Shown here: positions 57,293-64,000 of the stretch, piece after piece
Layout: each line of letters starts with the position of its first letter
Position numbering within the stretch: position 1 is the stretch's first letter
Assembly (NCBI GenBank): GCA_004213885.1
Contig: SGYL01000006.1
Span: 1-64,000 of the forward strand
Length of the DNA stretch: 64,000 nt
Origin: Alphaproteobacteria bacterium
Lineage (GTDB): Bacteria; Pseudomonadota; Alphaproteobacteria; Puniceispirillales; Marisalimonadaceae
Direction: 5' to 3'
Translations under genes and position numbers: made by a program
Notes under the pieces: model-generated
The model's database searches: none
What the model was told of the DNA's origin: nothing
Seen by the model: the letters and a program-made list of their open reading frames with translations, nothing else

Positions 57293-57678
57293 ATATTTCT
57301 ACTTTTATGAAGTTTGATTAAATTTTTACATAAAATATCATAAGCCTTAAACGAATCTTTTTTTAAATCTTCATCATTAAAAAACCCTATAGATTCATCA
57401 TTTTCACTATTTTCATAATGTAGAATTTCATTTCTTTTTTTTCTTAACCAAGATATATCCTTTGAATATTTTATATTATTTAGTTCTAAGCCATCAACTA
57501 AATCATCAGTATCATCTTGATGAAATATATTATCTAAAATAGTTAAAGAAAATACTATAATAGTTGCCCACATATTATTTTTTTTTGCCAATATAATTTC
57601 ATTGAATATTTTTTCAGAGTTTGAATTTAAATAACTTAAAATTATTTCAATCTCAAATTGCTCACTATTGTTGATCAT
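57289..57678 (-). CDS. Protein of unknown function with HEPN-like R-X4-H motif
   Basis: A 129-residue helical protein. Near the end it reads DISWLRKKRNEILHYENSE, in which RNEILH matches the R-X4-6-H motif of HEPN domains, preceded by long helices (MWATIIVFSLTILDNIFH). HEPN proteins are often RNases or RNA-binding modules in toxin or defence systems, but some are housekeeping. No partner antitoxin or nucleotidyltransferase gene is adjacent. It overlaps the end of the ATP12 gene by 14 bases, which suggests a shared transcript. The family is not certain. Confidence 0.6.
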   Translation of the reverse strand: MINNSEQFEIEIILSYLNSNSEKIFNEIILAKKNNMWATIIVFSLTILDNIFHQDDTDDLVDGLELNNIKYSKDISWLRKKRNEILHYENSENDESIGFFNDEDLKKDSFKAYDILCKNLIKLHKSRNI

Positions 57679-58351
57679 AACTAATTTTTATCAATTTATA
57701 AATTTTCTTAAATGTTAATAAATCACTTTCTCTTTTTTCTTTTTCTTCTTCAACAATGCCCCACTTATTAGATTGCCATATTTCATGTAAATAAGTATTT
57801 TTGTATAAATCAATTGGTTTGATTCTATTAGTTGTAAAGAGGTAACTTAATAGCAGAGAACTTGTAGTTTTTGTAACAATTAATAAACAGGCTAAAATTA
57901 TGTCATCTAATTGAATTAACTTATTTTTTAATAATTCAATTGAATAATCTTTTTGTTTAACAGGAAGAATATTATAAGTATAATCAAATTTTAATTCCTC
58001 ATCTTTTAATTTTTTTAATTGCTTTCGCCAGTTATCTATTTGTAAAGTATGTAAATCTTCTGGTTTGTTTTCCCAATAACAGATTAAGTCTGTGTTTATA
58101 TACTTCATAACTTCATCGATATATTTTTGTTTATCAATAAAAATTTTATCCTTAGCTAAAGAAAAAATATTATAATATAGAGATTGATTTAAATTTTTTA
58201 AATTGAGTCTTTTTATCTCCTTCAGCATCAATTCAGGAAAAGTTTTATCTTTAAAATTAAGTAATGCATTTTCTGGTGTTTTAATTTCTTTATTATTAAT
58301 AAATAAATTATAAATACCATTTTCATATTTTAGTTTAGGTTTTAAACACAT
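57665..58351 (-). CDS. ATP12-type F1-ATPase assembly chaperone
   Basis: A 228-residue chaperone that, in mitochondria, binds the F1 alpha subunit before assembly. The signature stretch YWENKPEDLHTLQIDNW matches the conserved middle of ATP12, where an acidic residue pair precedes a Q-X3-W motif, and PENALLNFKDKTFPELM is the N-terminal core. ATP12 is found in alphaproteobacteria and eukaryotes, so it supports the taxonomic call. It lies beside a HAD phosphatase and RluC, as in relatives. Confidence 0.85.
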   Translation of the reverse strand: MCLKPKLKYENGIYNLFINNKEIKTPENALLNFKDKTFPELMLKEIKRLNLKNLNQSLYYNIFSLAKDKIFIDKQKYIDEVMKYINTDLICYWENKPEDLHTLQIDNWRKQLKKLKDEELKFDYTYNILPVKQKDYSIELLKNKLIQLDDIILACLLIVTKTTSSLLLSYLFTTNRIKPIDLYKNTYLHEIWQSNKWGIVEEEKEKRESDLLTFKKIYKLIKISYDQQ

Positions 58352-58353
58352 AT

Positions 58354-59016
58354 TTATAAATTGATAATTGTCTCAAATAGTTCTTTAGAATCTTTTACAA
58401 TAAAATCAGCACCCTCATTTTTTAGCATTTCAATGCTATTATATCCCCAGGCTACACCGATTGAGTTAATGTCAGCATTTACACCTAAACCTATATCATT
58501 AATTGTATCTCCGACGATAATAGTTGATTTTTTTTCTACATTTAACTTTGACATAGCTTGTATAGCCATATCAGGATCTGGTTTAGGCTTTGCTTCTTCC
58601 ATTGTTAATGTAATATCAAAAACTTCTTTTAAGTTATGTTTTTTCAATCCGTTATTAAGAGCAATCCGAGATTTATTTGTAGCAACACCTATATTAAATT
58701 CTTTATTACTTTTTAAATCATGGATAAGTTCAACCATTCCAGGATATAATGGTTCGTCTTGCAAACCCAATCTTCCCTGCTCAGCATACCATTTTCTATA
58801 TGCATTAGATATCATTTCTGGATTAACTTCGTAACCTTTTGGTGCGTAGGCATCAAGAGCAATAGCAAGTGGTTTCCCAATATTTTCTCTAACTTTGTTA
58901 GGATCCGGGTCTGGCAATCCACACATTCTAAATGCTTCAATTGCTCCTTTTACAATCATTTTTGCGGAGTCAACAATTGTACCGTCATAATCAAACAAAA
59001 CTAACTTTTTATTCAT
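58354..59016 (-). CDS. HAD-family phosphatase (phosphoglycolate phosphatase-like)
   Basis: A 220-residue HAD hydrolase. Motif I is VLFDYDGTIVDSAKM with the nucleophile and acid aspartates, motif II is GVATNKSR, motif III contains the lysine in EEAKPKPDPD, and motif IV IIVGDTINDIG. I chose the ATG at 59016, with AAGGAA upstream and eight bases of overlap with the RluC stop, rather than the first in-frame start further upstream. It resembles the Gph family; the natural phosphate ester is unknown. Confidence 0.88.
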   Translation of the reverse strand: MNKKLVLFDYDGTIVDSAKMIVKGAIEAFRMCGLPDPDPNKVRENIGKPLAIALDAYAPKGYEVNPEMISNAYRKWYAEQGRLGLQDEPLYPGMVELIHDLKSNKEFNIGVATNKSRIALNNGLKKHNLKEVFDITLTMEEAKPKPDPDMAIQAMSKLNVEKKSTIIVGDTINDIGLGVNADINSIGVAWGYNSIEMLKNEGADFIVKDSKELFETIINL

Positions 59017-59980
59017 ATTTAAATTCCTTTTCAAAATCTTTTTCAATTTTCTCTAAATCAATATCTAATTTATTTTCTTTCATAAAATTAATAAAATGTT
59101 CTGGTAATGGTGCTTTTATAAAGTCTTCGTTTGGAAATTTAATAACATAAGAATGTAGTTTAAGAAAATTTTCATTATCTCGAAAATTTTCATTTAATTT
59201 ATATTTCTTATCTCCAATTATTGAGCATCCAACATAATTCATATGTACTCTTAACTGATGAGTTCTTCCAGTAATTGGGTATAATAAAGCTAGTGCATAT
59301 TTCGAATTTTTTACTAAAATTTTCATATATGTTTTGGCAAACTTACCTTTAATATTAGATGTTGTCATTTTTCTTACATTCGAAAAATGGCTTTTTTCAA
59401 TATTTGATGTGATATATTTTTTGTTCTTTGAAGGTGGAGGTGAAATAATAGCCAAATAAAGTTTTATAATTTTTTTGTTTTTAAAAAAGTCATGAAAAGT
59501 CTTTGCTGTTTTTAAATTTTTAGCAATAACAAGTATTCCAGATGTATCTTTATCTAATCTATGAACTAGTTTGAATTGACAATCATTTGAAATTGATCTC
59601 AAGAGTTCATCTATATTTTTGTTTTGACCAGTACCTCCTTGAACAGCAATTTTGTTTGGCTTATTTAAAATAAACCAATTTTTATTATCCTTTATTAAGG
59701 TTTTTTTATAGAGATCTAAATAAAAACTTTTTTTATTTTTACTTATTTCAGAAAATACTTTCTTATCTTTTAAAAAAAGTGATGTTTCATAAGTGATAAC
59801 TTGGTTTTTTTCTATCTTATCTGAAGCTTTAGCCTTTTTTCCATTTAGTAAAATATGCTTATTCCTTAACGATTTTTCTAAAAGTGATTGATTGATTTCT
59901 CCCAAGTTTCTTCTTAGGCATCTATCCAAACGGGATTGATCTTCGCTTTCTGGAATAATAAATTGCTCTAACTTGTTCAC
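59009..59980 (-). CDS. rluC: Ribosomal large-subunit pseudouridine synthase (RluC/RluD family)
   Basis: A 323-residue enzyme that converts uridines in 23S rRNA. An N-terminal S4-like domain (SRLDRCLRRNLGEINQSL) precedes the catalytic domain, where LVHRLDKDTSGILVIAKN contains the catalytic aspartate. The motifs LYPITGRTHQLRVHMNYVG and GDKKYKL complete the fold. The position beside HAD and ATP12 fits RluC; the exact uridines cannot be told. It starts overlapping the next gene by four bases. Confidence 0.9.
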   Translation of the reverse strand: MNKLEQFIIPESEDQSRLDRCLRRNLGEINQSLLEKSLRNKHILLNGKKAKASDKIEKNQVITYETSLFLKDKKVFSEISKNKKSFYLDLYKKTLIKDNKNWFILNKPNKIAVQGGTGQNKNIDELLRSISNDCQFKLVHRLDKDTSGILVIAKNLKTAKTFHDFFKNKKIIKLYLAIISPPPSKNKKYITSNIEKSHFSNVRKMTTSNIKGKFAKTYMKILVKNSKYALALLYPITGRTHQLRVHMNYVGCSIIGDKKYKLNENFRDNENFLKLHSYVIKFPNEDFIKAPLPEHFINFMKENKLDIDLEKIEKDFEKEFKYE

Positions 59981-60855
59981 ACTTTATCATTAATAAATTT
60001 AACACCGTAAATCCAGCCTTCTTTTTTTGCACCTTTATGAACTTTCCAATATTTTTTATTTTGTGAAAAATATTTTAAAGCTGCTACGGATATAATAGCA
60101 TCTGCTTCATCTTGATCAGGACCAAACATTTTAAAGTTTTTAGAAACAGGTAAACAATTATATTTTTTTAAAGCATCATTTATTTGATTTAAAGTATAAC
60201 CAGTATTTTTTTTTGGCTTAATTGAATGTTTTCTGAAGTATAGTGTTGGAAAAATTTCAACTATTACACTTTTTTTATCATTTTTTAAATCATCAAATGG
60301 CCATATATTATAATTCTTTTTTAATATTTTTAATACTCTCATTCCTGCAAGACTACCTGTTCCTACTGCTCCAGGCCCTACGCAATTAAATGTTGGACTA
60401 GGAGAACAAATTTTTTTTGCATGTATTTCTGTAATCCTTCTTCTTGATTTAAATTTAACTCCTCTTTTTACCGGCGAATTAAAATATTCAGATATTTTTT
60501 TATTTTTCCAGATGTTACCACCATAATAATTTGAGTTTTCAGAGTTATGAAAATCAATAAAATCCCAAAGTTTTTTTGCTGACTCTGGTGAATTATCTAA
60601 ATCTATAAAGTAATTTTTGTAATCTTCAAAAGGATATGCGAAGGCAAAATCAAATCCAATTAAATACGATTTATTTGAATTTAAATGTTTTAGGTATTCA
60701 ATTAAAGAAGACCTATTCCAGTATCTATTCTTATTTGGTGGAGCAATTATTTTAGGATTTGTATTTTTTTTGTCTAAATAAGCTACTTTTATCCCTTTTT
60801 GGAATTTACTTTTATCACCTGACCAGTCAATTCCAAAGAAGCCATCAAATATCAT
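59977..60855 (-). CDS. DUF429-like RNase H-fold protein
   Basis: A 292-residue protein whose motifs fit an RNase H/DUF429-like fold: GFFGIDWSGDKSK near the N terminus (first aspartate), YLIGFDFAFAYPF (second), and DQDEADAIISVAALKYF (third), the arrangement of three acidic residues used for metal. Glycine-rich GPGAVGTGSLAGMRVL lies between. The role is unknown; the fold suggests a nuclease or nucleotide-dependent enzyme. It precedes the ribosomal operon end by six bases on the same strand. Confidence 0.65.
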   Translation of the reverse strand: MIFDGFFGIDWSGDKSKFQKGIKVAYLDKKNTNPKIIAPPNKNRYWNRSSLIEYLKHLNSNKSYLIGFDFAFAYPFEDYKNYFIDLDNSPESAKKLWDFIDFHNSENSNYYGGNIWKNKKISEYFNSPVKRGVKFKSRRRITEIHAKKICSPSPTFNCVGPGAVGTGSLAGMRVLKILKKNYNIWPFDDLKNDKKSVIVEIFPTLYFRKHSIKPKKNTGYTLNQINDALKKYNCLPVSKNFKMFGPDQDEADAIISVAALKYFSQNKKYWKVHKGAKKEGWIYGVKFINDKV

Positions 60856-60861
60856 TAAAAA

Positions 60862-61317
60862 TTAACCAGTAGCTACGGCTGTCTCTTGCTCTTTGTTTGC
60901 ATTTTCATTTGAATTTTTTTGTTCTTGAGTTGGCCCGCTATCTTTACCTCTAGCTTCTTCATCTCTATCTACTAGTTCTATAACAGCCATAGGTGCAGCA
61001 TCACCATATCTAAATCCAGCCTTCAATACTCGTGAATAACCACCGTTTCTAGTTTCATATCTTTTTGCTAATATACTAAAAAGTTTTTCAACTAATTTTA
61101 AATCTCCAATCTTGCTAATGGCTTGTCTTCTTGCCGAAAGATTACCTTTTTTACCAATTGTAATTAATTTGTCAAAATAAGGCTTTAGTGTTTTTGCTTT
61201 TACTAAAGTTGTAACTATTTGTTCATGCTTAATTAGAGCTTGTGACATGTTTTTTAATAGTGCCTTTCTATGAGAAGAAGTTCTATTAAGTTTTTTTCCT
61301 TTTATTCTATGCTTCAT
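60862..61317 (-). CDS. rplQ: 50S ribosomal protein L17
   Basis: A 151-residue protein starting [20 protein letters not shown], the usual L17 N terminus, with [18 protein letters not shown] and a [20 protein letters not shown] end of the core. The tail after about residue 120 is a low-complexity stretch rich in E, N, K and Q, longer than in E. coli but common in alphaproteobacteria. It follows rpoA by 11 bases. Confidence 0.96.
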   Translation of the reverse strand: MKHRIKGKKLNRTSSHRKALLKNMSQALIKHEQIVTTLVKAKTLKPYFDKLITIGKKGNLSARRQAISKIGDLKLVEKLFSILAKRYETRNGGYSRVLKAGFRYGDAAPMAVIELVDRDEEARGKDSGPTQEQKNSNENANKEQETAVATG

Positions 61318-61328
61318 AAAATTTACCT

Positions 61329-62348
61329 TTAATTAAATGGGTCCTCAATTTTCTTAGCAAGATCTTCAATATTTTCAGGTGGCCAGTTTTCTATAATCAT
61401 ACCTAATTCAAGATCCATTACTTTTAAAACTTCTCTAATTTCATTTAAACTTTTTCTTCCAAAATTAGGAGTCCTTAACATTTCAGGCTCTGTTCTTAAA
61501 ACTAAATCACCAATATAAACTATATTATCATTTTTTAAACAATTTGCAGATCTAACAGATAATTCAAGTTCATCAACTTTTCTTAACAAGTTTCTATTAA
61601 ATGGTAAATCATCAACTTCTGGAGCAGCTTCTTCTTCCTCTGGTTCTTCAAAGTTGATAAAGTTTTGCATTTGATCTTGCATAATTCTAGCAGCAAAAGC
61701 AACTGCATCTTCAGGTGAAACTGATCCATCAGTAGTTACATTAAGTAGTAATTTATCAAAATCTGTTTGCTGACCAACTCTAGCATTATCTACTTCATAT
61801 GAAACTTGTAAAATAGGACTAAAAATTGCATCAATTGGAATTAAACCAATAGGTTTATCTTCTATGTAATTTACGCCAGCGGAAACATACCCTTTTCCAT
61901 TTTCAACAGTAAATTCGATTGATAATTTGTTACCTTCTTCAAGCGTACATATTTCATGCTCTGGGTTCATTATAGTTACATTTGATGTTTCTTCAATGTG
62001 TCCAGCAGTAACGGTTACAGGCCCTTGAATATTTAAATATATTTTTTTAGGTCCCTCTTCTTCCATTTTCACTTTAATCCCTTTAATATTTAGGATCATG
62101 TCAGTTAAATCTTCTCTTACACCTGGTAAAGATGAAAATTCATGAAGAGCACCTTGAACCTGAATGGCTGTTATCGCAGAACCTTGAAGAGAAGATAATA
62201 ATATTCTTCTTAAAGCATTTCCAATTGTAACACCAAACCCTCTTTCAATAGGCTCAGCAATAATTGTTGCATTCAACTTTTGATCGTCATTATGTTTAAC
62301 CATTAATTTAGCTGGTTTAATCAATTCTTTCCAATTTTTTTCAATCAT
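61329..62348 (-). CDS. rpoA: RNA polymerase alpha subunit
   Basis: A 339-residue subunit. The N-terminal assembly domain covers about 1-235 ([20 protein letters not shown]), with a flexible acidic linker rich in glutamate around 230-250, then the C-terminal DNA/activator-binding domain with [20 protein letters not shown] and [14 protein letters not shown]. Its place between rpsK and rplQ is standard. Confidence 0.97.
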   Translation of the reverse strand: MIEKNWKELIKPAKLMVKHNDDQKLNATIIAEPIERGFGVTIGNALRRILLSSLQGSAITAIQVQGALHEFSSLPGVREDLTDMILNIKGIKVKMEEEGPKKIYLNIQGPVTVTAGHIEETSNVTIMNPEHEICTLEEGNKLSIEFTVENGKGYVSAGVNYIEDKPIGLIPIDAIFSPILQVSYEVDNARVGQQTDFDKLLLNVTTDGSVSPEDAVAFAARIMQDQMQNFINFEEPEEEEAAPEVDDLPFNRNLLRKVDELELSVRSANCLKNDNIVYIGDLVLRTEPEMLRTPNFGRKSLNEIREVLKVMDLELGMIIENWPPENIEDLAKKIEDPFN

Positions 62349-62390
62349 TTTTCGTCCTTAAATAATTTAAGTTTAATTTAATTGTATTTT

Positions 62391-62786
62391 CTATACTCTT
62401 CTTCTTTTTTTAGGCCTACAACCATTATGAGGAATTGGTGTAACATCTCTTATAGAGTTTACTTGAAAACCTACAATCTGAAGTGCACGTAGTGCAGACT
62501 CTCTTCCAGATCCAGGACCTTGAACTTCTATATCAACAATTTTAACTCCATGCTCTGAAGCTTTTTTACCAGCATCCTCAGCTGCTAATTGAGCTGCATA
62601 AGGAGTGGATTTACGTGACCCTTTAAACCCCATGCTGCCAGAAGATGACCAAGCTATTGTATTACCTTGATAATCAGTAATAGTTATTAATGTATTATTA
62701 AAGGAAGAATTAACATGTGCAATTGCATTTGAAATATTCTTCTTTTCTTTTTTCTTAACTTTTGTCTGCGATGGTTGTTTTGCCAT
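62391..62786 (-). CDS. rpsK: 30S ribosomal protein S11
   Basis: A 131-residue protein with the S11 motifs [53 protein letters not shown] and the C-terminal [16 protein letters not shown]. It helps form the platform of the 30S subunit. It is 13 bases downstream of rpsM. Normal length with a basic N-terminal tail. Confidence 0.97.
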   Translation of the reverse strand: MAKQPSQTKVKKKEKKNISNAIAHVNSSFNNTLITITDYQGNTIAWSSSGSMGFKGSRKSTPYAAQLAAEDAGKKASEHGVKIVDIEVQGPGSGRESALRALQIVGFQVNSIRDVTPIPHNGCRPKKRRRV

Positions 62787-62799
62787 TATTTCCCTCTAA

Positions 62800-63168
62800 T
62801 TATTTCTTTTTACCAGCAATTGCTTTTGCAGGACCTTTTCTTGTTCTAGCGTTGGTATGGGTTCTTTGACCTCTAACAGGTAGATTTTTTCTATGTCTTA
62901 GACCTCTTAAGCACCCAAGATCTAGATACCTTTTTACATCAAGTGATATTTTTCTTCTTAAATCACCTTCAACTAAATAATCTTTATCTATTATATCTCT
63001 AATTTTTGACAATTCGCCTTCGGTCAAATTATTCACTCTTGTTTGATCTTTAATATTGGCTAGTTCACATATTTTTTTACTAGAACTTAAGCCAATACCA
63101 TGTATATATGTTAGAGCGATTTCAACTCTTTTATGAGTAGGTATATTAATACCAGCTATTCTTGCCAT
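62800..63168 (-). CDS. rpsM: 30S ribosomal protein S13
   Basis: A 122-residue protein starting [20 protein letters not shown], containing [15 protein letters not shown] and the C-terminal [20 protein letters not shown]. It touches the P-site tRNA and subunit interface. It follows adk after 52 bases in the ribosomal operon order adk-rpsM-rpsK-rpoA-rplQ. Confidence 0.97.
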   Translation of the reverse strand: MARIAGINIPTHKRVEIALTYIHGIGLSSSKKICELANIKDQTRVNNLTEGELSKIRDIIDKDYLVEGDLRRKISLDVKRYLDLGCLRGLRHRKNLPVRGQRTHTNARTRKGPAKAIAGKKK

Positions 63169-63220
63169 TAGACTTCTCCATAAAATATAGGGATTTGCGA
63201 ATTATAAACTTTAACATAAT

Positions 63221-63805
63221 CTAGTCAACCTTAAAGTCTTTATTAATTAACATAGAAATGTTAGATGAAACTTCATCGATTGTTCCCATCCCATCAATTA
63301 CATTTAATATATTTTGCTTGAAATAGTGATCAAGGACAGGTTTAGTATCTCTATTATAGACTTTTAGTCTTTCAATCAAAACAGCAGATGTATCATCTTT
63401 TCTAATTACTTTTTCTTGTTTCGCTCTATTTTCAATCCTACTAGTCAATATTTTTTCATCTACATCAATATGAAATACAAAGTCTAAATGCATATTCATA
63501 TCACTCATAATTTTGTCTAACTTTTGAGCTTGCTTTAAATTTCTTGGAAAACCATCAAAAATAAATCCATTTTTTATATCTTTATTCTTTAATCTTTCAT
63601 AAATAAGTGAAAAAATAATATCGTCAGATACTAACTCTCCATTAGCCATGATGTTCTCAACTTGTTTTCCTAATTCTGTTTTACGTTTGACTGAATCTCT
63701 AAGCATATCTCCAGTTGAAATTTGAATAAGGCCAAATTCTTTAATCAAAAAGTTTGCTTGTGTTCCTTTACCTGCACCAGGAGCACCAAATAAGATAATA
63801 TTCAT
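63221..63805 (-). CDS. adk: Adenylate kinase, short form
   Basis: A 194-residue nucleotide kinase. The P-loop is GAPGAGKGTQANFL, STGDMLRDSV is the AMP-binding motif, and GFPRNLKQAQKLD and IENRAKQEKVIRKDD follow. The LID is short, without zinc-finger cysteines, as in other short-form kinases. The ATG overlaps the secY stop by three bases, a tight coupling. Confidence 0.96.
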   Translation of the reverse strand: MNIILFGAPGAGKGTQANFLIKEFGLIQISTGDMLRDSVKRKTELGKQVENIMANGELVSDDIIFSLIYERLKNKDIKNGFIFDGFPRNLKQAQKLDKIMSDMNMHLDFVFHIDVDEKILTSRIENRAKQEKVIRKDDTSAVLIERLKVYNRDTKPVLDHYFKQNILNVIDGMGTIDEVSSNISMLINKDFKVD

Positions 63806-64000
63806 CTTGAATATCCTCCCAATCTTCTTTTCTTAATTAGCCCTGAATACTGATGTGCTAACATATGCGATTGGGCTTGAGTAACAGTATCAATTGCTAC
63901 TGTTACAACAATCAAAAGACTAGTTCCCCCAAAGTAAAAAGGTATTGAATATTTAGATATTAAAATTTCAGGCAATATACAAACTGCTGAGAGATATAAG
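63802..64000 (-). CDS. secY: Preprotein translocase subunit SecY, C-terminal end (partial)
   Basis: The last 65 codons of SecY; the rest lies beyond the right edge. Reading to the stop, the final transmembrane segment has GGTSLLIVVTVAIDTVTQ, followed by the cytoplasmic AQSHMLAHQYSGLIKKRR that ends before the adk start. SecY forms the protein-conducting channel in the inner membrane and its position before adk is standard. The stop TGA is shared with the adk ATG (ATGA). Confidence 0.93.
   Translation of the reverse strand, partial: LYLSAVCILPEILISKYSIPFYFGGTSLLIVVTVAIDTVTQAQSHMLAHQYSGLIKKRRLGGYSR

Noticed and set aside
1-64000. CRISPR arrays, toxin-antitoxin pairs, phage or transposase genes
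   Set aside because: No regularly spaced repeats, cas motifs, transposase or integrase domains were seen in any frame I examined.

Overview
The window is a gene-dense, very AT-rich bacterial chromosome segment. Four gene-order blocks point to an Alphaproteobacterium: trpF-trpB-trpA-accD-folC; rpsA-ihfB behind aroA-cmk; chvI-chvG beside ahcY; and an ATP12-type F1-ATPase assembly chaperone beside an RluC-type pseudouridine synthase. Intergenic gaps are tiny, many genes overlap, and several accessory genes usual in larger alphaproteobacteria are missing. This suggests a streamlined marine lineage such as SAR11 or another AT-rich pelagic group, but the sequence alone does not settle the clade.

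Layout. 1-3.4 kb: the end of a GMC oxidoreductase, a one-domain voltage-gated sodium channel, an acyl-CoA synthetase and a small coiled-coil protein. 3.47-6.36 kb: an accessory patch bounded by tRNA-Phe and a degenerate copy of its 3' two thirds. It holds two broken surface-glycosylation genes: a TPR-glycosyltransferase with three in-frame stops and one frameshift, and a CMP-sugar synthetase with one frameshift. 6.4-11.3 kb: yacG-maf-infA-hisD-hisG-DUF2948-murA, housekeeping. 11.4-18.1 kb: tRNA-Thr, then the translation cluster thrS-infC-rpmI-rplT-pheS-pheT. 18.1-26.7 kb: a glycosyltransferase, an alpha/beta hydrolase, a GST-like protein and glutamate synthase (gltB, gltD). 26.9-31.9 kb: uppP, an NDUFA9-like dehydrogenase, an RNase D-like nuclease, the LPS-export genes lptC-lptA-lptB, and ptsN. 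31.9-34.6 kb: three organic-acid genes (two 2-hydroxyacid dehydrogenases around an HpcH/HpaI aldolase) ending near tRNA-Ala. 34.8-44.2 kb: FYDLN protein, aroA-cmk-rpsA-ihfB-trpF-trpB-trpA-accD-folC. 44.2-53.2 kb: trxA, exonuclease I, tsaE, ahcY, chvG-chvI, polA and a zinc-finger protein. 53.2-57.7 kb: an ABC ATPase, small metabolic and unknown genes, TauE-like exporter, TPR protein, tRNA-Leu, lipB and a HEPN-like unknown. 57.7-60.9 kb: ATP12, HAD phosphatase, RluC and a DUF429-like protein. 60.9-64 kb: the end of the ribosomal protein operon (rplQ-rpoA-rpsK-rpsM-adk-secY).

Most of the window is conserved core. I found no clear new defence, CRISPR or mobile system. The best signals are the decaying glycosylation patch at tRNA-Phe; two essential genes whose only reasonable starts are non-canonical but have good Shine-Dalgarno sites (infC at AUA/AUU, lptB at CUG); convergent gene pairs sharing a 4-base stop overlap; and a NaChBac-type sodium channel in a streamlined genome. 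Three small genes (48, 56 and 48 codons), yacG, infC, the secY end and the true lptB start were read directly from the sequence.
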